Assembly (NCBI RefSeq): GCF_000785435.2
Contig: NZ_JTDB02000001.1
Location: 1,392,499-1,456,498 of the forward strand
DNA from: Paraburkholderia sacchari
Lineage (GTDB): Bacteria; Pseudomonadota; Gammaproteobacteria; Burkholderiales; Burkholderiaceae
Length of the DNA: 64,000 bases
Direction: 5' to 3'
In this document: piece after piece, positions 55,831 to 64,000 of the stretch
Numbering within the stretch: position 1 is the first letter of the stretch
Layout of the letters: every line of letters starts with the position of its first letter
The notes under the pieces: generated by a model
The model's database searches: none
The model's input: only the letters and a program-made list of their open reading frames with translations
What the model was told of the DNA's origin: nothing
Made by a program: the position numbers and the translations under genes

Positions 55831-56225
55831 GCGGTTTCTCCTGTTGTCACAGTTTTTCAATGGCCCTCGGTGGACCGTTGCACTACATACCATTCACTAC
55901 CGGTAAACAGCCGCTGCCATTGCGACTGACTCTCCATTGATGCCCGGTCGAGTCCGACACGAAGATCGCATTGGGAGGTAACGATACTCCATTTACGTCA
56001 GACTTGATGCAAACCTGCAATCGCCAACCGCTATTGCCGCCATTTCAAATGCTATTGAATGGCATTTACGGCTAACTCTTACCTTTCATGGACAACCGAC
56101 GCCGCTAATTCCATGTATGCGGGATTGCATGTCCTTATCGACGAGCAACGCGTATCAATAGCGTGCCGTTGACAGGCCGGACACAGGTTATACCCGCATT
56201 TACTCATAAAAAAAAATAGCGTGCG
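55831..56225. promoter_or_regulatory. AT-richer non-coding region upstream of the BON gene
   Basis: A 395-bp gap with lower GC than its surroundings. It contains an AAATGC/GCATTT inverted repeat (56047-56052 with 56062-56067), a TTGACA at 56169-56174, and a nine-base A-run at about 56209-56217 that on the minus strand gives a T-run after the LysR gene. No coding sequence is recognisable. Confidence 0.45.
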
Positions 56226-57107
56226 TCAATTGACGAGATGGGATTTCACCCAGCGATAGAACTGCTGGATCGCCGCTTCGCGCGGATGGCCTTCGCGCCA
56301 CGTAAAGTAATAGTCCAGCGACGCGGGAATGCGCACTTGCCCCAGTTGCACCAATTCGCCGCGATCGATGAAGCCGCGTGCGAGTTGCAGACGCGCCGTG
56401 GCAACGCCTTGTCCGGCCACCGTGGCCTGCAGCAGAAGACCGGCATCGTCGAATACCGGTCCGCGTTCGGGCTCGTCGCCCGCCACGCCCGCCGCTTCGA
56501 AGAAGTCGCGCCACGAGCGGCGCGAGAAGCGCAGCAACGGCATGGCGGCGAGATCTTCAATACGGAACGCCGGGTGGCGCGCAAGCAGCGCGGGGCTGCA
56601 GACGGCCACCACCTGATCGTCCAGCAGCTTGCGGAACTGGAAACCCGGCTCGTCCACGCGCCGATGCCAGATGCCGATATCGAACGGATAAGGATCGGGC
56701 GGCGCGACGTCGGCGTGCATGCGCACCGAGAGATCGACGTTCGGATGGCGGTCATAGAAGTCGCCCAGACGCGGTATCAGCCAGACCGATGCGAAATCGG
56801 ACATCACGCTCAGTTCGAGCCGTGTGACGCCGCTCACACCCGGACGCGTGGCGTCGAGCGCCTCGCGCAGCTCTTCGAGACTGCGCCGCACACGATCGGC
56901 CAGCTGCGCGCCGGCCGCTGTGGGAATCATGCGGCTGCCCACGCGGCGAAACAGCTCGACGCCCAGCTCGGCTTCAAGCGCGCGCAAATGATGGCTCACG
57001 GCGCTATGCGTCAAATGCAATTCTTCGGCCGCACGGCTGAAACTGCGCCGCCGCGCTGCTGCTTCGAGCGCGCGCAGAGCCTGCAAGGGTGGGAGCGATC
57101 CGGACAT
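56226..57107 (-). CDS. LysR family transcriptional regulator, GcvA-like
   Basis: A 293-residue regulator. LPPLQALRALEAAARRRSFSRAAEELHLTHSAVSHHLRALE is the N-terminus of the GcvA/AmpR branch. The effector domain has LELSVMSDFASVWLIPRLGDF and DIGIWHRR, also typical of that branch. The stop codon lies inside a CGTCAATTGACG palindrome followed on the minus strand by a T-run, a weak terminator. It is divergent from the MFS gene across 114 bases and probably controls it. Confidence 0.9.
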   Translation of the reverse strand: MSGSLPPLQALRALEAAARRRSFSRAAEELHLTHSAVSHHLRALEAELGVELFRRVGSRMIPTAAGAQLADRVRRSLEELREALDATRPGVSGVTRLELSVMSDFASVWLIPRLGDFYDRHPNVDLSVRMHADVAPPDPYPFDIGIWHRRVDEPGFQFRKLLDDQVVAVCSPALLARHPAFRIEDLAAMPLLRFSRRSWRDFFEAAGVAGDEPERGPVFDDAGLLLQATVAGQGVATARLQLARGFIDRGELVQLGQVRIPASLDYYFTWREGHPREAAIQQFYRWVKSHLVN

Positions 57108-57221
57108 GACGTCAAATTTTACTCACAATCGCGGCTGAAATCTCTCGCTGGCATCGAAACCGGCTTCTCGCCAATAATCGTGAGCCAGTTATTCAATTCG
57201 CTTTCAGGTCTCGTACGCACC

Positions 57222-58466
57222 ATGACCGCACTCAGATTGCGCGTCTTCGCCGTTTTCGCGCTCGGCTATTTCATTTCGTATCTTTTTCGCGGCGTCAATC
57301 TCGGCTTTGCCCCGTTCCTGACGCATGAAATGGGCCTCACCGCCACCGATCTGGGCACGCTTACGAGCCTCTACTTCCTCGGCTTCGCAGGCGCGCAAAT
57401 CCCTGCCGGTGTGCTTCTCGATCACTTCGGCCCGCGCCGCGTGACCGCATGCGTGATGCTGGTGGCCGCCGCGGGCGCGTTGGTGTTCGGGCTGTCCCAC
57501 AGCATGGGCGCGATGATGGCCGGGCGTCTAATGGTGGGCGTGGGCGTCTCGGTTTGTCTTGGCGGGGCGTTCAAGGCCACGGCCCAGCACTTCCCGGTCG
57601 CCCAGCTCACGCTCGTCAACGGCCTCGTGATGGCGGTGGGCGGCCTCGGCGGCGTGGCAGTCGGCGCGCCGCTCTCCTGGCTGCTCACGATCGCGCCCTG
57701 GCGCAGCGTGAGCGTCGGGCTTGCCGTGCTCACCGCGGCAGTCGCGGCCATTATCTGGATCGGCGGTCCGCATACGCGCGACACACATCATCAGGCGAGC
57801 GTACTCGAGCAATTCAAGGGCACCGCCCACATTCTGCGTAGCCATGCGTTCTGGAAGGCCGCGACGTTCTCCGCTTTCACGCAGATCGTGTTCTATGCGA
57901 TGCAGTCGCTGTGGGTGGGCGCGTTTTTGCGCGACATGGCGCCCGCCGGCACCGCCGATGCGGCGTCGCGCGCGGCGTCGCTCATTTCCGTGCTCGGCGG
58001 TGCGTTCATCGTCGGCAACATCGGGTTCGGTGCGCTCGCACGAACCTTCGAGCAATATGGCGTGAGCGTCGCGCGCTTTTCCGGCGTGACGATGGTCCTC
58101 TTCGTGGTCGTCCAGGCGCTGCTCGCAGCCCGCGTGCCGTTGCCCGCTGCGTTTCTGTGGGCCGCATATGGCGCATTAGGCGGCACCGGGATTCTCACTT
58201 ACGCCGTGCTCGCCGAACACTTTCCGCCGCGCCTGATCGGCCGCGTCAACACCACGTTCACACTCGTCATCTTCATCGGCATTTTTTTCGCGCAGATCGC
58301 GATCGGCGCAGCGCTCAGCCGCTGGAGCGCCGTGGACGGCCACTATCCGGCTGTCGCCCATCAAGCCGTCTGGGCCGGCCTGATCGGGCTGCAGGTGCTC
58401 GCCGGCGTGTGGTACTTCATGCCAAACCGGCGCGCCGGCGCTGCGCGTCCCGCCCTGGAATCTTGA
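57222..58466 (+). CDS. MFS transporter
   Basis: A 414-residue carrier with about twelve hydrophobic segments. It opens RLRVFAVFALGYFISYLFRGVNLGFAPFL; the first signature loop is VLLDHFGPRRVTA, and GALGGTGILTYAVLAEHFPPRLIGRVNT lies in the second half, a pattern seen in the YybO/NarK-like and sugar-phosphate-like MFS groups. The frame extends upstream for 328 codons through the antisense of the LysR gene; the ATG at 57222 begins the hydrophobic part. The cargo cannot be read from sequence. Confidence 0.87.
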   Translation: MTALRLRVFAVFALGYFISYLFRGVNLGFAPFLTHEMGLTATDLGTLTSLYFLGFAGAQIPAGVLLDHFGPRRVTACVMLVAAAGALVFGLSHSMGAMMAGRLMVGVGVSVCLGGAFKATAQHFPVAQLTLVNGLVMAVGGLGGVAVGAPLSWLLTIAPWRSVSVGLAVLTAAVAAIIWIGGPHTRDTHHQASVLEQFKGTAHILRSHAFWKAATFSAFTQIVFYAMQSLWVGAFLRDMAPAGTADAASRAASLISVLGGAFIVGNIGFGALARTFEQYGVSVARFSGVTMVLFVVVQALLAARVPLPAAFLWAAYGALGGTGILTYAVLAEHFPPRLIGRVNTTFTLVIFIGIFFAQIAIGAALSRWSAVDGHYPAVAHQAVWAGLIGLQVLAGVWYFMPNRRAGAARPALES

Positions 58467-58910
58467 GCACGAGCGCCTCAACCGTTCATTCGGCGTCCAA
58501 ACTGATTGCCCGCGGCGCGAAATCGGCGCCCGCAATCGATCCCGTCGCGCGCCAGCGATCGCCCCTCGCCCGCCAGCCGCTTCCATCCCCCCTTCTCTAC
58601 CCCGACCCCTCGCATATATTTGTACGTCGAGTACAATGCTGCCCCGCCGGCCTCGGCAGATGCATGCCTTCCGGGGCTTCGGCGCGGCTCGCCAGACCAA
58701 TCGACTGGCCGGTCGTATGACGAATAAGGCGAGCCGCGCGTCACGGTGCTTTACGCGCGGCTCGCGCATGCACGTGATGATCGGAAAACGGGAAAACGCA
58801 CGATCGGACGGATTTTTCCGAACCGAAACGCAGCGACCGGACGTAACTCGGCATAAACTGCCGCTGTTGACATTCGAATGTGTCGATTCATGACTAAGAG
58901 AGATACTTCC
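58467..58910. promoter_or_regulatory. Leader region of the carbonic anhydrase gene
   Basis: A 444-bp gap with no plausible gene. It holds a TTGTAC-GTCGA-GTACAA inverted repeat (58620-58636) whose right arm overlaps a TACAAT -10-like hexamer, a perfect 12-bp stem with a 13-nt loop (58729-58740 with 58754-58765), another copy of the arm sequence at about 58683-58692, and a 12-bp palindrome ACATTCGAATGT (58870-58881) just before the start. Confidence 0.55.
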
Positions 58911-59612
58911 ATGCCAGACCATAACCATTCGCACGACAGCCATTCCGAATCGTGCGGTTGCGATTTGCTGCACCTTCTCAACGGCGTGGATGAGTTCTCT
59001 CGTAACGTGTTCCCGGGTGACAAGGAGCTGTTTCGCAGCCTTGCCAACTTCCAGGCGCCGCATACGCTGTTCATCACCTGCGCCGATTCGCGCGTCTCGC
59101 CCGAGCTGATCACGCAGACGCGCCCCGGCGAGCTGTTCGTCTGCCGCAACATCGGCAATATCGTGCCGGCCTACGGGGAAATGCTCGGCGGCGTTTCGGC
59201 GGTGGTGGAGTTCGCGGTGCTCGCGCTGAACGTGCGGCAGATCGTGCTGTGCGGCCATACCGACTGCGGCGCAATGAAGGGCCTCGCCAACGGCCCCGAA
59301 GCCGCGGCGGATATGCCCACGGTGCAAGCATGGCTGCGCAACGCCGAAGCGGCGCGCAGCGTCGTGCAAACGCGCGGGCTGAACCCCGATCAAGTCGTGC
59401 AGGCGCTCGTGGAGGAGAACGTTCGCCTCCAACTCACGCACCTGCGCACGCACCCCGCGGTTGCGGCCCGCGTGGCGCAAGGCAAGCTTCAGGTGCAGGG
59501 CTGGGTGTACGACATTGGCCACGGCACGATTTCCATCTTCGACGACACCCACGGCCGCTTCGAATCGCTCGGCGCGGCGCGCGCCCGGATGCTCAAGGAC
59601 ACCGCGGGCTGA
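58911..59612 (+). CDS. Beta-class carbonic anhydrase
   Basis: A 233-residue zinc enzyme that interconverts CO2 and bicarbonate. Zinc ligands and the Asp-Arg dyad are Cys57, Asp59 and Arg61 in TCADSRV, and His116 and Cys119 in CGHTDCGAMKG. The start at 58911 follows an AGAGAG site; an ATG 7 codons upstream at 58890 has none. Residues 1-18 (MPDHNHSHDSHSESCGCD) are rich in His with two Cys, unlike most beta carbonic anhydrases, and could bind metal. The gene appears monocistronic and converges with the DedA-rhodanese gene. Confidence 0.94.
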   Translation: MPDHNHSHDSHSESCGCDLLHLLNGVDEFSRNVFPGDKELFRSLANFQAPHTLFITCADSRVSPELITQTRPGELFVCRNIGNIVPAYGEMLGGVSAVVEFAVLALNVRQIVLCGHTDCGAMKGLANGPEAAADMPTVQAWLRNAEAARSVVQTRGLNPDQVVQALVEENVRLQLTHLRTHPAVAARVAQGKLQVQGWVYDIGHGTISIFDDTHGRFESLGAARARMLKDTAG

Positions 59613-59699
59613 ACAGCCGAAACAGGTCGTGCCGCCGCCCGGCATGCGCGGTCGCCTGACGTAGCAACGGGTGTCGACGGATGGCAACGAGCGGACGGA

Positions 59700-60725
59700 C
59701 TACTCCGAAACGCCGGCCCGAACCGCGAACTCCTGCTCGATGCCCATTTCGAACGCCTCGTCCTCGCGCGCATACGCGCCGTGGAATTCCGAAGAAAGCG
59801 GCTCGACGGGATAGCCATCGCGCTCCCAGGCGTCCAGGCCGCCCTTGAGCGCGTGAGCGTGATGGATCTGCTTGCTGCGCAGCCGGCTCACGATGCGCTT
59901 GGCCGTCGCCTCGTTCGGGCACACGCAATACACCACAATCGTGCGCGCGATCAGTTCGGGCGCAAGCACTTCGGTCGACTCCAGATCGAGCGGGCGAGCG
60001 CCCGGAATGCGATAAGCCTCTCTCTCGCGCACGCTTTGCGGGCGCGCGTCGAACACCAGCGGCGGCAGCGGCGATTTCATCATCTCGTCTAGCTGCGCGG
60101 GCGAAATCCGGTGGGTGGCCAGCCAGCGGCGCAACTGCATGCGGCGCACCCAGCGATACGCGAGGAATAACAGGCCCGCCAGTGCGAGCACGTCGAAAAT
60201 GGTCCAGCCATTGGCGCGCACGAACATCGCGAAGCGGGCGATTTGCGTGTGCAGGGCCGCCCCGCCGATGAGCCACGTGCCGGCCCACAGCGTTGCGCCC
60301 ACCGCGTCCCAGATCAGGAACAGGCGCACGCCCATCGACGTGGTGCCCAGCAGCGGCGCGGACATGAGTCCCAAGCCGGGCACGAACTTCGCCACCGCGA
60401 GGATGGGCGCGCCGTGGCGCTCGAACACATTGCGCGCCACGCGAATCGTCGTATCGAGCGACAACGAAAAGCGAACGAGTGCGTTTAGCAGGCGACGACC
60501 GCGCATGCGGCCGGCCGTAAACCAGAGCGTATCGGCGAACAAGGTCGCCACCACCGCCGCCAGCAGCAGACTTGCGTACGACGCCTCCCTTCCCGCCGCC
60601 ATCGTACCCGCCAGGATCAGCACCGGCGCAGCGGGAACCGGCGCGCCTAGCTGCGTCACGAGCACGCTGAGAAATACCACCCCAACCCCGAAATCGGGCG
60701 GGATGGCGGTGGGAAGCGTCCACAT
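59700..60725 (-). CDS. DedA family membrane protein fused to a rhodanese domain
   Basis: A 341-residue protein. Residues about 10-190 are a DedA/SNARE-associated domain with several hydrophobic segments and the conserved loop FVPGLGLMSAPLLGTTSMG. Residues about 205-310 are a rhodanese-like domain (LVFDARPQSVREREAYRIPGARPLD, KGGLDAWERDGYPVE) with Cys267 and Cys269 in the active-site loop VVYCVCPNE. The start at 60725 fits the family N-terminus; the frame continues to 60872 without conserved sequence. DedA proteins act in membrane lipid or proton homeostasis; the attached rhodanese may handle sulfur or sense redox state at the membrane. The double-Cys loop resembles that of DedA-rhodanese fusions I know from other proteobacteria. 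Confidence 0.9.
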   Translation of the reverse strand: MWTLPTAIPPDFGVGVVFLSVLVTQLGAPVPAAPVLILAGTMAAGREASYASLLLAAVVATLFADTLWFTAGRMRGRRLLNALVRFSLSLDTTIRVARNVFERHGAPILAVAKFVPGLGLMSAPLLGTTSMGVRLFLIWDAVGATLWAGTWLIGGAALHTQIARFAMFVRANGWTIFDVLALAGLLFLAYRWVRRMQLRRWLATHRISPAQLDEMMKSPLPPLVFDARPQSVREREAYRIPGARPLDLESTEVLAPELIARTIVVYCVCPNEATAKRIVSRLRSKQIHHAHALKGGLDAWERDGYPVEPLSSEFHGAYAREDEAFEMGIEQEFAVRAGVSE

Positions 60726-60873
60726 AGCGGGAATTCCTGCGCGAAAGGCGTTTTGATCCAGAAGCAAGTTTGTGTGCTGTTGCAGCACGAAGCTGGAGAT
60801 TACCCTAACTGGAGGGTTTCTTGCTTGCCGCCAAGGTGCGCGCCGCGCAACACACCGTCTCGCGCAGCTCAAC

Positions 60874-61243
60874 TCAGCGCCGCGTCAGTTGCAACAGCCG
60901 CGCGAGCCGTGACCGGTTGTTGATGCCGAGTTTCTGAAACGAACGATCGAGGTGGGTGCGCACGGTCGTATAGGAAATTCCGAGCCGCTGCGCGATCTCC
61001 TTGTCCAGCAGCCCCTCCGCCGCGAGACCGACCACCTCGCGCTCGCGACGCGTAAGCCGCCCGAGCAGATCGCCGCCGGTTTGCGCCAACTCTGCCGCCA
61101 TGCCACCCGCGAAAGCATTGGTCTCTCTCGCCAGGCCGGCTTCGCCCCACTTCGAGCCGCAGAACGTCCTCCGGCAACGTGCGGTCGGCTAGCAGCTTGA
61201 AGACGTCGGAGAGCAACGCCAGTTCGCGGCTTGTGAGATGCAT
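60874..61243 (-). pseudogene. Remnant of a LuxR-type transcriptional regulator gene
   Basis: Two pieces of one gene lie in different frames. From 61243 the frame encodes MHLTSRELALLSDVFKLLAD and continues to about LRLEVG, a normal N-terminus. About 80 bases on, in another frame, a complete LuxR/GerE helix-turn-helix appears (LTRREREVVGLAAEGLLDKE, then ISYTTVRTHLDRSFQKLGI) and ends at 60874. The sensor part of roughly 200 or more residues between them is missing and the frames do not join. A separate 75-codon frame starting at 61101 could still make an isolated DNA-binding domain. I read the locus as a deletion-frameshift relic. Confidence 0.8.
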
Positions 61244-61549
61244 GCGCGACGTAAACGAACGTAAATTAAAAAACTCCTGTGAGGCCGTCAGGTCGGACCC
61301 GTTGCATGCACAGACATCAGGGCAGCCGCAAGCATTAGAGCGCATCTAGCCTGCGCGCCCCATTCAAGAGAACCCGTGCATGCAACCGGAGCCGACAAGA
61401 AAAACGGGCGGCAAAGCCGCCCGGGAAAACACACGCCGGTTGAGTTTTCACGCCACCGGAGCTTGCGTATTACGCGATGAATCCGATCGCCGAATCCTCA
61501 GTAAAGAGGACAAAACGTATTCAAACATTCATCGCATGCGAGCTTCGAT
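61244..61549. other. Gap between the LuxR remnant and the gamma-glutamyltransferase gene
   Basis: A 306-bp gap. It contains the terminator of the gamma-glutamyltransferase gene at 61400-61423 and the presumed old promoter region of the LuxR remnant. No gene is visible. Confidence 0.5.
61399..61423 (-). terminator. Terminator of the periplasmic gamma-glutamyltransferase gene
   Basis: Eight-bp all-GC stem (61405-61412 with 61416-61423), loop AAA; on the minus strand it is followed by TTTTTCTT. It lies about 125 bases after the stop codon. Confidence 0.8.
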
Positions 61550-63316
61550 TCACTGAATCACGCGCGTCACGCCGCGTCCGCGCGGATCGGCAGCCGCCTC
61601 CGGCGTATCGCCGTCGATGCGGATCGCCTGGATATCGCCGCTGAAGTCCTGGCCCTTGAGCACGTAGCCCTTGGCCTCGACCTGCTTGGCGAGATCGCCG
61701 TCGATCGGATGGTACGGCTCCCAGAAGATCGTGTTGGGCGGCAGCAGTTGATGATGGAAGCGCATGGCGCCAACCGCGTCCTTCAACGGCATCTTGAAGT
61801 CATAGATGTTGTTGATGACCTGGAAGATCGACGTGAAGATGCGCGAGCCGCCAGGCGTGCCGATCACGAGCGCCACCTTGCCGTCCTTCGTGAGGATCGT
61901 GGGGCTCATCGACGAAAGCGGACGCTTCTTCGGCGCAATCGCATTCGCGTCGCTGCCCACCACGCCGAACATGTTCGGCACGCCGGGCTTGGACGAGAAG
62001 TCGTCCATTTCGTCGTTCAGCACGATGCCCGCGCCCGGCACCACCACGCCCGAGCCGAAGTAGCCGTTGATCGTATAGGTGTTCGACACGGCGTTGCCCC
62101 ACTTGTCGACCACCGAGAAGTGCGTCGTCTCCGCCTTTTCGGGCATCTTGTTGCCGTGTGCCGCGTCCGCCTTTTCCGGCATCGAGGTGCCGAGGCCGGG
62201 CTGAACGCTCTTGGTGTCAGACGGCTTGTCGGGGTCTACGTCGGCGGCGCGTTTGGCGAGATAGGCGTCGGCGGTCAGTTGGGCAACCGGCACCTTGTAG
62301 AAGTCCGGGTCGCCGAGGTATTGCGCACGGTCCGCGAATACGCGCTTCTCGATCTCCGCGATCAGATGAATGTATTGCGGCGAATTGAGCGGCACGTCCT
62401 TGAACTGCGGAGCGAGCATCGCCTTCATCTTGAGCAGCTGCACGAGACCGACACCGCCCGAGCTCGGAGGCGGCGCAGTGATCACCTCATAACCGTTCCA
62501 TTTGGCCTCCACCGGCTGACGCCAGACGGCCTTGTACTCCTGCAGATCGCGCTTGGTGATGAGACCATGGCCCTTCATCGACGCCGCGATCAGGTCGGCG
62601 GTCTTGCCGTCGTAGAAGTCCTTCGCGCCCTGGTTCGCGATGCGCGTGAGCACGTCCGCGAGATCGGGCTGCTTGAAGTTCACGCCCTCTTTCATCTCGC
62701 CGAAGAACTGGTCGAAATTGGTCTTGCCGCCGAACTCCTTCGATGCCTCTTCGCGGCGCTTGGCCAGTTGCTCGTCGACGACGAAACCATCGCGCGCGTA
62801 CTTGATCGCAGGCTCCAGCACCTGTTTCCACTTCAGCTTGCCGAAGCGGCGCTGAGCTTCCCACATGCCCTCGACGGTGCCCGGCACACCCACGGCGTCG
62901 TAACCGTAGAGGCTCTTGCCCTCGATCACATTGCCCTTGTCGTCGAGGTACATGTTGCGCGTGGCCGCCAGCGGCGCGCGCTCGCGATAATCGAGGAAGT
63001 ACGGCTTGCCGTTCACGTACAGCGTCATGAACCCGCCGCCGCCGATATTGCCGGCCTCGGGGTACGTGACCGCCAGCGAAAAGGCAATCGCGACCGCCGC
63101 ATCGACGGCATTGCCGCCTTCCTTGAAGATCTGTTCGGCGGCGTCGGCGGCGTACTTGTCGGCAACGGCCACCGCCGATGCGTTCAGTACGGCGGGACGT
63201 TGCGCCGTATCCTTCGCAATGGCGGGCGTGGCTTCGAGAAAGCCCGCGGACAAGGCGGAAAGCGATACGAGTGCGAGAGCAGCAGCGGAAATCTTCGTTC
63301 TATCGACCAGCTTCAT
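61550..63316 (-). CDS. ggt: Gamma-glutamyltransferase, periplasmic
   Basis: A 588-residue secreted enzyme that removes the gamma-glutamyl group of glutathione and related peptides. It has a signal peptide (KISAAALALVSLSALSAGFLE, mature start near AKDTAQ), the family segment GGNAVDAAVAIAFSLAVTYPEAGNIGGGGFM, the catalytic Thr at the autoprocessing site in KAETTHFSVVDKWGN, and NDEMDDFSSKPGVPN, RPLSSMSPTI and GTPGGSRI of the small subunit. The short insertion PEKADAAHGNKMPEKAE before the Thr looks like an internal partial duplication of MPEKA. The start at 63316 has a GGAGG site. It is the secreted counterpart of the cytoplasmic member at 22656-24293. Confidence 0.95.
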   Translation of the reverse strand: MKLVDRTKISAAALALVSLSALSAGFLEATPAIAKDTAQRPAVLNASAVAVADKYAADAAEQIFKEGGNAVDAAVAIAFSLAVTYPEAGNIGGGGFMTLYVNGKPYFLDYRERAPLAATRNMYLDDKGNVIEGKSLYGYDAVGVPGTVEGMWEAQRRFGKLKWKQVLEPAIKYARDGFVVDEQLAKRREEASKEFGGKTNFDQFFGEMKEGVNFKQPDLADVLTRIANQGAKDFYDGKTADLIAASMKGHGLITKRDLQEYKAVWRQPVEAKWNGYEVITAPPPSSGGVGLVQLLKMKAMLAPQFKDVPLNSPQYIHLIAEIEKRVFADRAQYLGDPDFYKVPVAQLTADAYLAKRAADVDPDKPSDTKSVQPGLGTSMPEKADAAHGNKMPEKAETTHFSVVDKWGNAVSNTYTINGYFGSGVVVPGAGIVLNDEMDDFSSKPGVPNMFGVVGSDANAIAPKKRPLSSMSPTILTKDGKVALVIGTPGGSRIFTSIFQVINNIYDFKMPLKDAVGAMRFHHQLLPPNTIFWEPYHPIDGDLAKQVEAKGYVLKGQDFSGDIQAIRIDGDTPEAAADPRGRGVTRVIQ

Positions 63317-63482
63317 TGAGTGACCTCCATGATTCGGTTCATCGAGCAACAACTTGTGACCCGGTGTTTTATTCGACTTTCAGCCCGGATCTTGCGCTTA
63401 TAGCACGCACAGAAATCGTTTGCGATCAGGCCATCCGCCGATAGCCTTCCGCCGACAAGCAACAGCGAAACCGGGCGAAAAA

Positions 63483-64000
63483 TCAGCTTTTGCCGTGCCG
63501 CCCGCGCGCGATTTCCTCGCCTGCATTGGCGGGCAGGCGCATCGTCACCGGAATCGAAGCCACGGAAAAGAGCGCCACGACAAAGAACGCCGGCCAGAAG
63601 TCCGACCACACAATGGTCGAATGGCCCTGTATCCGATGCGAAATCTGCAGCACGATGCCCGCGATGGTCACGCCAAGCCCCAGCGAAACCTGTTGGATCA
63701 CGCTGGCGACGCTGGTGGCACGGCCAATGTCCCGAGTGGGAATATCGGCGTAGGCGAGCGAGTTGAGGCCGCTGAACTGAAGTGAGGGAAACACGCCGCC
63801 CAACAGCACCACGAGCCAGATGAGCCAGACCGGCGTGCCCGGCGTGAACAGTCCATAGACGGCGATGGACACGCCCGCAAGCGCGGCATTGACGATCAGG
63901 GTGCGGCGAAAGCCAAAGCGGCCCAGTACGCGCGAGACCACCGATTTCATGAAGATCGAGCCAAATGCCGACGCGCACGTGATGGCGCCCGAAACGAACG
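63483..64000 (-). CDS. MFS transporter, DHA2/EmrB-like (5' end outside window)
   Basis: The frame is open to the window edge, so only the last 172 codons are seen. Five or so hydrophobic segments are visible, with MKSVVSRVLGRFGFRRTL as the second-half signature loop, then GLNSLAYADIPTRDIGRATSVASVIQQVSLGLGVTIAG, which is typical of the 14-helix DHA2 drug exporters. The ATG at 63950 is internal. It lies 166 bases downstream in order from the gamma-glutamyltransferase start and is transcribed toward it. Confidence 0.85.
   Translation of the reverse strand, partial: FVSGAITCASAFGSIFMKSVVSRVLGRFGFRRTLIVNAALAGVSIAVYGLFTPGTPVWLIWLVVLLGGVFPSLQFSGLNSLAYADIPTRDIGRATSVASVIQQVSLGLGVTIAGIVLQISHRIQGHSTIVWSDFWPAFFVVALFSVASIPVTMRLPANAGEEIARGRHGKS

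Noticed and set aside
56238-57221. Upstream extension of the MFS gene by 328 codons
   Set aside because: It runs through the antisense of the LysR gene; the membrane protein starts at 57222.
58620-58636. TTGTAC and TACAAT as a -35/-10 promoter pair
   Set aside because: They are only six bases apart; an operator overlapping a -10 box is possible, a promoter from this pair is not.

Overview
The window is GC-rich, densely coded DNA from a free-living betaproteobacterium, most likely Burkholderiaceae (Paraburkholderia, Caballeronia or Burkholderia). The evidence is the gene content: a DUF4148 protein, a hut operon with hutD, hutF and hutG, mmsA-mmsB under a LysR regulator, a TctDE-like two-component pair, many LysR genes and two RND efflux operons. 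I see no rRNA, tRNA, CRISPR array, insertion sequence or prophage. It looks like chromosomal or chromid DNA devoted to catabolism, transport and efflux.

Layout. 1-2904 (+): end of an operon with an arylmalonate-decarboxylase-like racemase-family enzyme, a hydantoinase/dihydropyrimidinase and a hydantoin-racemase-family protein lacking both catalytic cysteines. 3021-7803 (-): a translationally coupled periplasmic molybdenum hydroxylase (Tat-exported large subunit, 2Fe-2S subunit, triheme cytochrome c lipoprotein). 8140-8421: DUF4148 protein. 8542-16603 (-): czcCBA-type heavy-metal efflux operon followed by its own response regulator and sensor kinase, with a CusR-box-like palindrome in front. 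16942-22092: MFS carrier, LysR, VOC protein, HMG-CoA-lyase family enzyme and class III CoA-transferase. 22211-22624: a D-2-hydroxyacid dehydrogenase remnant. 22656-25303: a gamma-glutamyltransferase-family enzyme and a divergent LysR. 25439-32363 (-): hutC-hutU-hutD-hutI-hutF-hutG, without hutH in the window, with a perfect palindromic operator before hutU.

32693-39965: an alpha/beta hydrolase, a TctE/TctD-like two-component pair, a divergent NitT/TauT-type ABC importer, a 1-Cys peroxiredoxin and an orphan small protein. 39996-46282 (-): a tripartite HAE1 RND pump whose adaptor lipoprotein carries a C-terminal OmpA-like peptidoglycan-binding domain joined by an Ala/Asn linker; this is the most unusual architecture in the window. 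46612-50335: MFS carrier, M20 amidohydrolase and divergent LysR. 50439-51527: a lone squalene/phytoene synthase. 51589-55253: mmsB-mmsA (valine catabolism) with a divergent LysR. 55417-58466: BON-domain protein, LysR and MFS carrier. 58911-61243: beta-carbonic anhydrase, a DedA-rhodanese fusion and a LuxR-type regulator remnant. 61550-64000 (-): a periplasmic gamma-glutamyltransferase and the 3' part of a DHA2-type MFS transporter.

How the genes work together: most blocks follow the plan of enzyme operon plus divergent LysR, GntR or two-component regulator plus transporter. Histidine (from urocanate), valine, glutathione-type peptides, hydantoin-like amides and a CoA-activated carboxylic acid feed central metabolism, while two RND pumps handle metals and organic toxicants. 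Calls rest on reading the sequence and on remembered family motifs; no database search was run.
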